DNA from: an uncultured Collinsella sp.
GTDB taxonomy: Bacteria; Actinomycetota; Coriobacteriia; Coriobacteriales; Coriobacteriaceae
Length of the DNA stretch: 64,000 nucleotides
Assembly: GCA_900541725.1 (NCBI GenBank)
Contig: UQLB01000010.1
Coordinates: 1 to 64,000, forward strand
Reading direction: 5' to 3'
The notes beneath the pieces are model-generated. The model was not told the DNA's origin, did not search any database, and worked only from the letters and a program-made list of their open reading frames with translations. Shown one piece after another: positions 17,023 to 25,633 of this stretch. The translations under genes and the position numbers were made by a program. The stretch's first letter is position 1. Each line of letters opens with the position of its first letter.

Positions 17023-17883
17023 TTAGTTCTCCCCCTTATCCTGCTTGCCCAGATATGCCTCGATAACGGCGTCGTTGTTCTGAATTTCCTCTGCCGTGCC
17101 CTTGGCGATGACCTTACCAAAGTTGAGCACGCAGATGCCCTCGCAGATGTTCATAACGAGCGACATATCATGCTCGATAAGCATGATGGCAATGCCGAAG
17201 GTGTCGCGAATCTTGACAATGTTCTCCATGAGTTCCGCGGTCTCGGACGGGTTCATGCCGGCGGCAGGCTCGTCGAGCAGCAGCAGCTTGGGGTTGGTGG
17301 CAAGCGCGCGGACGATCTCCAGACGACGCTGAGCGCCGTAAGGCAGCGATCCGGCCTGTTCATTTGCCAGGTGCTCCATGTCAAAAATGGACAGCAGCTC
17401 CATGGCACGCTCGTGGGCGGCCTTCTCGTGCTTCCAATACGTCGGCAGGCGCAGCACGCCCTCAAAGCCGGAGTAGCGCTCCTGGTTATGCAGGCCGACC
17501 TTAACGTTATCCTCCACCGTCATGGTGTTGAACAGGCGGATGTTCTGGAACGTACGGGCAATGCCCATGCGGTTGACCTGGTAGACCGACTTGCCCGAGG
17601 TGTCCTCACCGTCGAGCAGGATGGTGCCGTGTGTGGGCTGGTACACCTTGGTGAGCAGGTTGAAGACCGTGGTCTTACCGGCACCGTTGGGGCCAATGAG
17701 ACCGGCGATCTCGGTCTTGCCGATGGTCAGGCTAAAGTCGTCGACTGCCTTAAGGCCGCCGAATTCAATGCCCAGGTGGATGCACTCGAGTGCAGGGCGC
17801 TCGCCCAGGTCACGGTCGGGAACGATGGCGCCAGAAGGATACGGGACCATCTTGCCCTTATTGAACTCAAATTTACTGGGCAT
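17023..17883 (-). CDS. livG: branched-chain amino acid ABC transporter ATPase LivG
   Basis: A 286-residue ABC ATPase. Walker A is LIGPNGAGKTT, Walker B is LLLLDEPAAGMNP, and the LivG marker EHDMSLVMNICEGICVLNFG follows near the C-terminus. In place of a canonical LSGGQ the sequence has GSLPYGAQRRLE, which is normal for LivG. The start at 17883 (MPSKFEF) has AAGGAGG nine bases upstream, and the gene overlaps the end of livM by 11 bases. The open frame further 5' lacks support. Confidence 0.95.
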   Translation of the reverse strand: MPSKFEFNKGKMVPYPSGAIVPDRDLGERPALECIHLGIEFGGLKAVDDFSLTIGKTEIAGLIGPNGAGKTTVFNLLTKVYQPTHGTILLDGEDTSGKSVYQVNRMGIARTFQNIRLFNTMTVEDNVKVGLHNQERYSGFEGVLRLPTYWKHEKAAHERAMELLSIFDMEHLANEQAGSLPYGAQRRLEIVRALATNPKLLLLDEPAAGMNPSETAELMENIVKIRDTFGIAIMLIEHDMSLVMNICEGICVLNFGKVIAKGTAEEIQNNDAVIEAYLGKQDKGEN

Positions 17884-18952
17884 CGGCTGCCACCTCCTTC
17901 TTGGAAGCAAAGCGGTCCTTGACGCGATCGAAGAACGCCTTGAGCTGCGGGTTGTTGGTAAAAATCATGACCAGGATCAGCACGATGGCGTAGATGAGCA
18001 TGCGGTAGTCCGAGAACTGACGGAGCAGCTCGGGAAGCACCGTGAGCAACGCCGCCGCGATGACGGAGCCGCGCATATTGCCCAGACCGCCCAGGACCAC
18101 GAACACCAGGATGAGAATGGACGTGTTGAAGTCGAACTTGGTGGCGGAGAGCTGCGAGAAGTTACCGCCGAAGAGGGCTCCGGCAGCACCGGCGAGGGCG
18201 GCGGAAACCACGAAGGCGATCATGCGGTACTCGGTGACGGAGATGCCTACGGACTCGGCTGCAATCTTGTTATCGCGCACGGCCATAATGGCACGGCCGG
18301 TACGGCTGCGAACCAGGTTGAGCACGATCACGAGTGCGACCATGACCAGGATGGCACCGGCGAGGAAGGTCGAGTACGTCGACACGCCCGAGGCGCCCTG
18401 GGCGCCCTTGATGATGGCGGTGCCGTCCTCGAGCAGGTGCAGGTCATCGATCGTAGAGTTGCCCGTGATGTTAAAGATCACGTGCAGGCCGCGGGAGTCG
18501 ACGCCCACAATGAGGCAGGTGACGATCTCTTTGATGATCTCGCCAAAAGCCAGCGTCACGATAGCCAGGTAATCGCCGCTCAGGCGAAGGACCGGGATGC
18601 CGATCAAGAAGCCCAGGATGGCGGCAGCGATGGCGCCGACCACGATGCTGATGATAAGGCGCACCGGATCGGAAGGAATAGCGCTCTCGAGGGCGACCGC
18701 GGTGACGATACCCGTGTAGGCACCGATACTCATAAAGCCCGCATGGCCCAGCGACAAGTCGCCCGCGATGCCGACGACGAGGTTGAGGGAAATGGCCATG
18801 ACGATGTAGGCCGTAATGGGAACCAACTGACCGGCGATCATGCGCGGGATCATATGGTTGGACTGCATAAAGAACACGATGGCGAAGGCCACGATGCACA
18901 TAGCGTACGTGACAAAATCGTGACGCGTCTGCTTGTCTTTAAGAAACTTCAT
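17873..18952 (-). CDS. livM: branched-chain amino acid ABC transporter permease LivM
   Basis: Permease of about 359 residues with roughly ten hydrophobic segments. The family block ISLNLVVGIAGDLSLGHAGFMSIGAY is present near the start, and GRAIMAVRDNKIAAESVGI, the conserved cytoplasmic ABC-contact loop, is in the second half. The start is either ATG at 18952, preceded by AGGTGA, or a GTG at 18961 directly abutting the livH stop. I prefer the ATG. Confidence 0.94.
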   Translation of the reverse strand: MKFLKDKQTRHDFVTYAMCIVAFAIVFFMQSNHMIPRMIAGQLVPITAYIVMAISLNLVVGIAGDLSLGHAGFMSIGAYTGIVTAVALESAIPSDPVRLIISIVVGAIAAAILGFLIGIPVLRLSGDYLAIVTLAFGEIIKEIVTCLIVGVDSRGLHVIFNITGNSTIDDLHLLEDGTAIIKGAQGASGVSTYSTFLAGAILVMVALVIVLNLVRSRTGRAIMAVRDNKIAAESVGISVTEYRMIAFVVSAALAGAAGALFGGNFSQLSATKFDFNTSILILVFVVLGGLGNMRGSVIAAALLTVLPELLRQFSDYRMLIYAIVLILVMIFTNNPQLKAFFDRVKDRFASKKEVAADAQ

Positions 18953-18961
18953 AACGCTCAC

Positions 18962-19843
18962 CTACACCTTCTCGGGGACGTACTTGCCCAAGAGGCCGGC
19001 AGGCTTGACGAGCAGGACGATGATCAAAACACCAAAGACGATGGAGTTGGCAAGGCTCGTGGAAATGTAGGCTTGCGCCATCGCCTCGATGATGCCGATG
19101 AGAATGCCGCCGACAAAGGCGCCGGGGATGGAGCCGATGCCACCGAAGACGGCGGCGTCGAAGGCCTTGATGCCAGGCATGGCGCCCGTCGTGGGCTGCA
19201 GCACCGGCGAGTAGGAGCACAGGAGCACGCCGGCGATGGCGGCAAGCGCAGAGCCGATGGCAAACGTCATCGAGATGGTGCGGTTGACGTTGATGCCCAT
19301 GAGCTGAGCGGCGGCCTTGTCCTCGGACACGGCGCGCATAGCTTTGCCCATCTTGGTCTTACCTGTAAAGAACATCAGGCCGGCCATGATAACCAGGCAG
19401 GCGACGATGGTGACGAGCGAGACGGCGCTTACGTTGAACTTGGCCAAGAACTCCGGCACCTGGAAGGTGACGAGCGAAGTGAAGTTCTTGGGCGTGGCGC
19501 CCCACAGAAGCTGCGCGGCGTTCTGCAGGAAGTAAGACACGCCGATAGCCGTGATCAGAACGGCCAGCGGGCCTGCTTGACGCAGCGGCTTATAGGCCAG
19601 GCCCTCGATGAGAACACCGAGAACGGTACAGACCACACAAGAGAGAACTACAGATGCCCAGCCCGGGAGGCCGAGATACGACGTGGCGCAGAACGAGACA
19701 TAGGCACCGACCATGATGACGTCGCCGTGAGCGAAGTTCAGCATCTTGGCGATACCGTAGACCATGGTGTAGCCCAACGCGATGATGGCGTAGACGCTGC
19801 CCATGGACAGGCCGTTGACCAGGTATTGGATAAAGACCGTCAT
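18962..19843 (-). CDS. livH: branched-chain amino acid ABC transporter permease LivH
   Basis: A 293-residue permease with the LivH N-terminus VNGLSMGSVYAIIALGYTMVYGIAKMLNFAHGD and the cytoplasmic loop TKMGKAMRAVSEDKAAAQLMGINVN. An AAAGGGGG ribosome-binding site lies about ten bases before the ATG at 19843. It is the first permease gene after the binding-protein genes and lies 9 bases before livM. Confidence 0.95.
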   Translation of the reverse strand: MTVFIQYLVNGLSMGSVYAIIALGYTMVYGIAKMLNFAHGDVIMVGAYVSFCATSYLGLPGWASVVLSCVVCTVLGVLIEGLAYKPLRQAGPLAVLITAIGVSYFLQNAAQLLWGATPKNFTSLVTFQVPEFLAKFNVSAVSLVTIVACLVIMAGLMFFTGKTKMGKAMRAVSEDKAAAQLMGINVNRTISMTFAIGSALAAIAGVLLCSYSPVLQPTTGAMPGIKAFDAAVFGGIGSIPGAFVGGILIGIIEAMAQAYISTSLANSIVFGVLIIVLLVKPAGLLGKYVPEKV

Positions 19844-19889
19844 GTTCCACATCCCCCTTTCGAATAGGTTTCCAGTTGATGTATGAAAC

Positions 19890-19962
19890 AGGGACGTTAC
19901 ATCGTCCCTAGATACCAAGCAAGCAGGGAAGGCCAAAACCTCCCCTGCTTGGGATCAAAACC
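19890..19962 (-). terminator. hairpins between the binding-protein gene and livH
   Basis: On the minus strand, after the substrate-binding protein stop, CCCAAGCAGGGGAGG pairs imperfectly with CCTTCCCTGCTTGCTTGG, and a GGGACG/CGTCCC hairpin follows. Such a structure can keep binding-protein mRNA in excess over permease mRNA. This is inference. Confidence 0.45.
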
Positions 19963-19982
19963 GCTCTATGTAAGGCGGCCAA

Positions 19983-21170
19983 TTAGGCCTGTACGTACTT
20001 GCCGTCGGTGATGACGTACGCCGTGGGCTCCTTCTGGACCTGGCCCTTATCGTTCCAGGTGAGCTTGCCGGTCAGACCGTCAACGGTAATCTTGAGCATA
20101 GCCTTGGACAGCTTCTCGGCGGCCTCGGTCGGGTCGGCGTCGACACCAAGACCGGCCTCCTTGAGGGCCTCGGCCACCGCGTGCACGCCATCGTAGGCGT
20201 CGGCGGCAAACTGGTCGGGGGTATCGCCGTACTTATCCTTGTAAGCGTTGACGAAGTCGGCGTTCTTCTCGTCGTCGGCGGAGAACGGGGTCATGAGCAG
20301 CAGACCCTCGGCAAGAGAGGTGTCGAAACCCTCAACGCCCAGGATGCCGTCCATGCCGTCGCAGCCCATCATCTTGACGTCGTAGCCCATGTCCTTGGCG
20401 TTCTTGAGCAAAACGGACGCCGGCGTGTAGTAGATCGGCGCAAAGATCATGGTGGCGCCGGCCTGCTTGGCCTTGGTCAGCTGGTTGGTAAAGCTCGTGG
20501 CGGAGTCGTCCTTAAAGGTCTCCTCGTCGACAATCTCGAGCTTGGACTCAGCGGCCTGGGCCTTAAAGGAATCTGCGATGCCCGAAGAATAGGCGTCGCC
20601 GGAGTTATAGAACAGCACGAACTTCTCGTCCGCATACTTCTGCGCCAGGAACTTGGCAGCGTTGACACCCTGGTTGGGGTCGGTGAAGCAAACCTGGAAG
20701 ACGCAATCCTTGCCGTCGGTGACGTCCTCGGAGGACGCGGACGGGGTGATCATGAACGTCTTGGGGTCGTTACCACACTCTGCGGCAACGGCAACCGACG
20801 CACCCGTGGTGGTCGGACCGACGAGGGCCTGCATGCCCCAGTCGAGCAGGGTGTTGAAGGCGTTGACGGCCTTCTCGCCATCGGCCTGGTCATCCTCGGC
20901 CTTGCTGGCAAGCGGCAGCTCCTTGGTCGAGAAATCCTTGCAGCCGAGCTCGACACCCTGGGTAACGGACTTGCCGTAGGACGCGTTGGCGCCGGTCAGC
21001 GGGCCGATGGTGCCGATCTTAAACGAAGCGTCGCTCGAAGCGGAACCGCTGTCGCCGCCGTTGGAGGAGCAGCCAGCTAGAATGGACATCGCCCCCAGAC
21101 CTGCTGCGCTCGCGATAACGCTCCTGCGATTCATAACAGGGTTCAATGACTTACCGGTGAGGTTCGACAT
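19983..21170 (-). CDS. livK: branched-chain amino acid ABC transporter substrate-binding lipoprotein (copy 1)
   Basis: A 395-residue periplasmic-binding-type lipoprotein. A signal with a twin-arginine-like NRRSVIASAAG stretch ends in the lipobox LAGC. Next come FKIGTIGPLTGANASYG and the type I binding fold (GPTTTGASVA, PSASSEDVTDG, IFAPIYYTPASVLLKNAKDMGYD). AGGAGAG supports the ATG at 21170. It is closely related to the next gene upstream (21440-22606), and the pair arose by tandem duplication. It feeds the LivHMGF core that follows. Confidence 0.94.
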   Translation of the reverse strand: MSNLTGKSLNPVMNRRSVIASAAGLGAMSILAGCSSNGGDSGSASSDASFKIGTIGPLTGANASYGKSVTQGVELGCKDFSTKELPLASKAEDDQADGEKAVNAFNTLLDWGMQALVGPTTTGASVAVAAECGNDPKTFMITPSASSEDVTDGKDCVFQVCFTDPNQGVNAAKFLAQKYADEKFVLFYNSGDAYSSGIADSFKAQAAESKLEIVDEETFKDDSATSFTNQLTKAKQAGATMIFAPIYYTPASVLLKNAKDMGYDVKMMGCDGMDGILGVEGFDTSLAEGLLLMTPFSADDEKNADFVNAYKDKYGDTPDQFAADAYDGVHAVAEALKEAGLGVDADPTEAAEKLSKAMLKITVDGLTGKLTWNDKGQVQKEPTAYVITDGKYVQA

Positions 21171-21439
21171 GCGGCTCTCCTCTCAAATCTCGTCGGGTTT
21201 CGGTTGCCCGACAGGCCATCCTTCGCCGTGTTCGGCGTTCGCAAAATAGTAGACGCTTTAGTTGAGAAAAGTGGCGATTATTTCAACTTTTCTTTTGCTT
21301 TGTCCATTTATCCATATTTATGCGTATTTCTATCGGTTTATGCAGTTTAGCCACTTTATTATGTGAAAGTAATGTTTCTGTTCTGTTACAAGCGTCCTTG
21401 CCCTGAATAAAACGGCCTCACCGGTCGCGTTATATGCAC
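21171..21439. other. AT-rich spacer between the two binding-protein genes
   Basis: 269 bases without a gene. A T-rich stretch (about 21270-21390) with repeated TTTATCCATATTTATGC-like strings probably holds the promoter of the downstream binding-protein gene on the minus strand. I could not fix -35/-10 boxes. No clear terminator for the upstream copy is visible. Confidence 0.4.
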
Positions 21440-22606
21440 TTAGGCGGAGATGTACTTGCCGTCCTGAATCACATAGGCCGTAGCGGGCTTTTCGACCTGG
21501 CCCTCGTCGTTCCACGTGAGCTCGCCCGTCAGGCCCTCAATCTTGATCTTGCGCATGGCCTTGGCAAGGTCGGCGGCAATATCGGCGCCGTCGGCCGTCG
21601 TGTCAATGCCGGCCTTGTCGATAGCCTCGGCGATCGCGTGGACGCAGTCGTAGGCATCGGCGGCAAACTGGTTAGGGGTCTCGTCGTACTCCTCCTTGTA
21701 TGCCTTGACGAAGTCGGCGTTCTTCTCGTCGTCGGCGGAGAACGGCGTCATGAGCAGCACGCCCTCGGCAAGCGAAGTGTCGAAGCCCTCCACAGAGAGC
21801 AAGCCGTCCATGCCGTCGGTGCCCATGAGCGTCATGTCATAGCCCATGTCCTTGGCGTTCTTGAGCAGGACGGACGCCGGCGTGTAGTAGATCGGCGCAA
21901 AGATGAGCGTGGCGCCGGCCTCCTTGGCCTTGGTCAGCTGGTTGGTAAAGCTCGTGGAAGAATCATCCTTAAAGGTCTCGGTGTCGACGATATCGAGCTT
22001 GGACTCCTTTGCCTGCTCGGCAAAGGCATCGGCGACGCCCGAGCTGTACGTATCGCCGGAGTTATAGAACAGGGCGATCTTGGCGTCCGCGTACTTCTCG
22101 GCCAAGAACTTCGCGGCGCTCGTGCCCATGGTGGGGTCGGTGAAGCAGACTTGGAAGACCGTGGTCTTGTCCTTGGTCACGTCGAGCGACGAGGCGGAAG
22201 GCGTGACCATGAGCATGTCGTCGGCAATCTCGCCCGAGACGGCGACGGCGGCACCGGTGGTAACGGGGCCGACGAGTGCCTGCATGCCCCAGTCGCACAG
22301 GGTGTTGAAGGCGTTGATGGCCTTCTCGCCGTCGGCGACGTCGTCCTCGGACTTAAGCGAAAGCTTGAGGTCCTTGGTCGAGAAATCCTTGGCAGCGAGC
22401 TTAGCGCCCTTCTCGGCCGAGACACCATAGGTGGCCGCAGCGCCGGTCAGGGGGCCGATGACACCGATCTTGAACGTCTTGCCGTCGTCGGCGGAGCCGC
22501 CATCCGAACCACCCGAGGAGCAACCGGCGAGCGCGACGGTACTGCCGAGCGCGGCGGCGCCGGCGAGGAAGTTCCTACGGCTGAACGTGCTGTTGATGTT
22601 GAACAT
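21440..22606 (-). CDS. livK: branched-chain amino acid ABC transporter substrate-binding lipoprotein (copy 2)
   Basis: A 388-residue paralogue of the neighbouring binding protein. It has the signal RRNFLAGAAALGSTVALAGC with lipobox, FKIGVIGPLTGAAATYG, and the shared central block GATLIFAPIYYTPASVLLKN. The C-terminal region (GLTGELTWNDEGQVEKPATAYVI) is almost the same in both copies. The start at 22606 (MFNINSTFSRR) follows AAGGGGG. The two copies may bind different ligands for one permease, since differences are concentrated in the N-lobe. Confidence 0.93.
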   Translation of the reverse strand: MFNINSTFSRRNFLAGAAALGSTVALAGCSSGGSDGGSADDGKTFKIGVIGPLTGAAATYGVSAEKGAKLAAKDFSTKDLKLSLKSEDDVADGEKAINAFNTLCDWGMQALVGPVTTGAAVAVSGEIADDMLMVTPSASSLDVTKDKTTVFQVCFTDPTMGTSAAKFLAEKYADAKIALFYNSGDTYSSGVADAFAEQAKESKLDIVDTETFKDDSSTSFTNQLTKAKEAGATLIFAPIYYTPASVLLKNAKDMGYDMTLMGTDGMDGLLSVEGFDTSLAEGVLLMTPFSADDEKNADFVKAYKEEYDETPNQFAADAYDCVHAIAEAIDKAGIDTTADGADIAADLAKAMRKIKIEGLTGELTWNDEGQVEKPATAYVIQDGKYISA

Positions 22607-22855
22607 GGTGTCCCCCTTTTCGCTGGCCGCGGTGCGGCCGTCTTGCGGTACAGGGCAAACCTTATGGCCCAAACGTTGACAGTTTGTTACGGGAGTTCGT
22701 TTGTAGCGAGCGTGTTTCCAATGTTTCCGCAGCGTTTCGGGGGTAGCGTTTTATGCGGCTCCCGTTGCCTGGCAAGCACGCGCTCCCGGTTCACGCTAGA
22801 ATGCACTCAACCTTAACTGGTCAATCATCCATACAGATGCACGAAGGAGCTATCT
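22607..22855. promoter_or_regulatory. divergent promoter region livK / hom
   Basis: 249 bases separate the leftward liv genes from the rightward hom gene. A TAGAAT at about 22797-22802 could be the hom -10 box, but the -35 is unclear. I see no T-box or other riboswitch fold, although hom makes threonine and methionine precursors. Confidence 0.3.
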
Positions 22856-24199
22856 ATGAGCGAATCCCTGCGCACCGTGAACGTCGGCCTGATCGGTCTG
22901 GGAACCGTCGGCGGCGGCGTGGCCCGTCTGATCAAGAGCCACCACGATGAGTACCTGGCCGCCTACGGCATCGACCTTAAGCTGACCCGCGCCTGCGCGC
23001 TTGCCTGGGAGCAGGCCGAAGCCGCCGGTATTGAGCGCGAGGCCTTTACGAGCGACTGGCATGACGTCGTCACCGACCCCGCCGTCGACATCGTCGTCGA
23101 GCTGATCGGCGGCGAGCACCCCGCGACCGAGATCTTCACCACCGCCTTCGAGAACGGCAAGCACGTCGTCTCTGCCAACAAGGCCCTGCTGGGCCGTCAT
23201 GTCGAGACGCTCGCCGAGAAGGCGCGCGCATGCGGCGTGCAGATTAAGTGCGAGGCCAGCTGCGGCGGCGGCATCCCCATCGTGAGCACGCTCGAGCACG
23301 ACCTGGTGGGCAACAAGATCCTGACCATCGCCGGCATTCTCAACGGCACCACCAACTACATCCTGTCGCGCATGGACGCCGAGGGCGCCGATTACGCCGA
23401 CGTGCTTGCCGACGCGCAGGCCAAGGGCTATGCCGAGGCCGACCCGTCCGCCGACGTCGACGGCTTCGACGCCGCCAGCAAGACGGCAATTCTCGCCTCC
23501 ATCGGCTTTGGCACCCGCGTGACCACCGACGATGTGTACCAGCAGGGCATCCGTACCATCGGCGCCGAGGACATCGCCCAGGCCCGCGAGCTCGGCTACA
23601 CCATTAAGCTGCTCGGCATCGCCCGCAACACCGACGCCGGCGTCGACGTCCGCGTGCATCCCACGCTGATCCCCGCCGACCACATGCTTGCCAAGGTCAA
23701 CGGTGCCATGAACGCCGTCTACGTGGTGGGTGACGCCGTAGGCGAGACCATGTTCTACGGTGCCGGCGCAGGCTCCTTCCCCACCGCGAGCGCCGTCGTG
23801 GGCGACATCCTGTCGCTCTCCGAGCAGATCAGCCGCGGCGTGGCTCCGCTGCCCGAGATTGAGCCCTATGGTCACAACCTCGCCTTTAAGCCCATGGACG
23901 AGCTCCAGACCAAGTACTATGTGCGCCTGAAGGTCGCCGACCGCGTGGGCGCCCTGTCCGAAACGGTCGACATCTTTGCCAAGCACAACATCTCGATCTC
24001 GCTCATCAACCAGGTCGAGGACGGCAAGTCGGGCGTCAGCGATGCCTGCTCGGTCATCTTCCTGACGCACCGCGCGCTCGAGAAGGACGTCCAGGCTGCC
24101 GCCGCCGAGCTTGCCAGCGTCGACTGCGTGGCCGAGGTCGCCAACGTCCTGCGTATCGAGGACGTAGAGGCCTGGACCGAAGGCGTCATGGCCAACTAA
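22856..24199 (+). CDS. hom: homoserine dehydrogenase
   Basis: NAD(P)H-dependent reduction of aspartate semialdehyde to homoserine, the branch point for threonine and methionine. The 447-residue protein has the Rossmann motif VGLIGLGTVGGGV, the catalytic region KCEASCGGGIPIV..L, GILNGTTNYILSRM and DPSADVDGFDAASK. A C-terminal ACT domain (YYVRLKVADRVGALSETVDIFAKHNI) is likely for threonine feedback. AAGGAGC lies seven bases before the ATG. It is monocistronic with its own terminator. Confidence 0.97.
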   Translation: MSESLRTVNVGLIGLGTVGGGVARLIKSHHDEYLAAYGIDLKLTRACALAWEQAEAAGIEREAFTSDWHDVVTDPAVDIVVELIGGEHPATEIFTTAFENGKHVVSANKALLGRHVETLAEKARACGVQIKCEASCGGGIPIVSTLEHDLVGNKILTIAGILNGTTNYILSRMDAEGADYADVLADAQAKGYAEADPSADVDGFDAASKTAILASIGFGTRVTTDDVYQQGIRTIGAEDIAQARELGYTIKLLGIARNTDAGVDVRVHPTLIPADHMLAKVNGAMNAVYVVGDAVGETMFYGAGAGSFPTASAVVGDILSLSEQISRGVAPLPEIEPYGHNLAFKPMDELQTKYYVRLKVADRVGALSETVDIFAKHNISISLINQVEDGKSGVSDACSVIFLTHRALEKDVQAAAAELASVDCVAEVANVLRIEDVEAWTEGVMAN

Positions 24200-24230
24200 T
24201 CCATCAATCGCCTAGCAATACGCGCTTTGA

Positions 24231-24264
24231 GGGCTCCCGTCCGATGTGGGACGGGAGCCCTTTT
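24231..24264 (+). terminator. terminator of hom
   Basis: A perfect 12-bp stem (GGGCTCCCGTCC with GGACGGGAGCCC) and a six-base loop, followed by TTTTGT, about 30 bases past the hom stop codon. Confidence 0.9.
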
Positions 24265-24413
24265 GTCTCCTGCCCCAAGCACAACGGCAGAGCAAATTTG
24301 CGCGAGCCGCTCATCGGTAACGCGGGCTACCGTTCACCGATATGCAAACGCGGTCGATTCCGGCTACCGCTACGCTGTGCTGCGTACGTCCACCCCCGAA
24401 GAATGGAGGCACC

Positions 24414-25163
24414 ATGTTGCTCGAGGGCAAGAAAGCAATCGTCACCGGAGGCACGCGCGGTATCGGCTATGCCATTGCCTGCCGTTTTATCGAGGAGGGT
24501 GCCGCCGTCACCGTCTTTGGCTCGCGTCAGGAGACTGCCGATGCAGCCGTTGAGAAGCTGGCAGCCGTCTATCCCGACGCCAAGGTCTGGGGTCGTTCCT
24601 GCGATCTCACCTCGCTCGAGGCCGTGACTGAGGCCTTTACCCAGGCTGCAGCCGACATGGGCGGTCTCGATACGGTCGTCAACAACGCCGGCATCTCCCA
24701 GCGCTCGCCCCCTTTGGACTACACGGCCGAGGAGTTCGCAAAGGTCATGGACCTTAACGTCGTCGCTGTCTTTAATGGCCACCAGGCTGCCGCCAAGATC
24801 ATGACCGAGGCCGGCCACGGCGGCACCATCACTACCACAAGCTCGATGGTCGCCAAGTACGGCCAGCCCTCTGGCGTCGGCTACCCCACGTCCAAGTTTG
24901 CCGTCAACGGAATGGTCCAGTCGCTCTCGCGCGAGCTCGCCCCCATGGGTATTCGCGTCAACGCCGTCGCCCCAGGCGTAACCAAGACCGATATGGTCGC
25001 CAACCTGCCCGAAGAGGTCATCAAGCCCATCATCGCAACCATCCCGCTCGGCCGCATGGGCGAGCCCGAGGATGTCGCCAACGCCTTTGTCTTCTTGGCA
25101 AGCGACATGTCCTCCTATGTCACGGGCGCCATCCTCCCCGTCGACGGAGCCGCCCGCTCCTAA
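24414..25163 (+). CDS. short-chain dehydrogenase/reductase, FabG-like
   Basis: A 249-residue classical SDR. Cofactor motif TGGTRGIG, the NNAG motif, the catalytic TSSM...YPTSK tetrad and the C-terminal YVTGAILPVDGG-like end are present. Sequence style is close to FabG 3-oxoacyl-ACP reductases, but it stands alone and is not in a fatty acid operon, so steroid, sugar or alcohol substrates are equally possible. GGAGG supports the ATG at 24414. Its own terminator follows. Confidence 0.88.
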   Translation: MLLEGKKAIVTGGTRGIGYAIACRFIEEGAAVTVFGSRQETADAAVEKLAAVYPDAKVWGRSCDLTSLEAVTEAFTQAAADMGGLDTVVNNAGISQRSPPLDYTAEEFAKVMDLNVVAVFNGHQAAAKIMTEAGHGGTITTTSSMVAKYGQPSGVGYPTSKFAVNGMVQSLSRELAPMGIRVNAVAPGVTKTDMVANLPEEVIKPIIATIPLGRMGEPEDVANAFVFLASDMSSYVTGAILPVDGAARS

Positions 25164-25210
25164 GGGGCCACAAGCCTCAGCTCCCAGCCTCAATATTGCT
25201 CAACCAAAAA

Positions 25211-25255
25211 GCGCGCTGTCTGCATCAACTGCAGGCAGCGCGCCTTCTTCTGTTT
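25211..25255 (+). terminator. terminator of the SDR gene
   Basis: A 14-bp stem (GCGCGCTGTCTGCA with TGCAGGCAGCGCGC, one G-U) and a five-base loop, followed by CTTCTTCTGTTT. The palindrome array begins only a few bases later. Confidence 0.8.
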
Positions 25256-25260
25256 GAAGT

Positions 25261-25616
25261 GGAAGCCGTGTCCCAGAATTCCGGCTCAGACCGGGACGCA
25301 GCTTCCCTCAGGGCCATGTTTCGGAAAATGTGCCCCGTTTTGAACGCCGATTCTGGGACACCGTTTCCGCAACGGGTCTCTCGCGGAAACTGTATCCCAC
25401 TCTGAGCGCCCATTCCGGGACACAGTTTCCCCAAGGCCTTTGTTTCGGAAAGCGCATCCCATTACGCGTCTTCAAACTGGGACGCGCTTTCCGGCAGGGG
25501 TCCAAAGCGGAAACTGCATCCCGCTCTGAGCGTCCATTCTGGGATGTGGCTTCCCGATGGGGGCCGATGCGGAAACCGCATCCCGTTCCGAGCCTTCAAA
25601 GCGGGACGCGCCTTCC
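25261..25616. repeat. array of six 46-bp palindromes at exact 62-bp period
   Basis: Palindromes start at 25261, 25323, 25385, 25447, 25509 and 25571, each 62 bases after the last. Each has 14-base arms (pattern GGAAA-N-NG-N-ATCCC and its complement), an 18-base loop and a 16-base spacer. Arm sequences differ between units, but the partner arm usually changes with them. Examples are GGAAAGCGCATCCC with GGGACGCGCTTTCC in unit 4, and GGAAACTGTATCCC with GGGACACAGTTTCC in unit 3. Sixty-two is not a multiple of three, so this is not a protein repeat. It ends about 18 bases before the stop codon of the leftward antiporter gene. Confidence 0.93.
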
Positions 25617-25633
25617 CCTAGGGAAGCATCTCG

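Noticed and set aside
22680..22855. T-box or threonine/methionine riboswitch upstream of hom
   Set aside because: No specifier loop, T-box sequence, SAM-type core or terminator was found.
24414..25163. 7-beta-hydroxysteroid dehydrogenase
   Set aside because: Known Collinsella 7-beta-HSDH has a clearly different sequence. This SDR looks closer to FabG, so only the general class is given.
25261..25616. CRISPR array
   Set aside because: Regular 62-bp period suggested one, but the repeated part is palindromic and diverged, the 16-base spacers are too short, and no cas genes are near.
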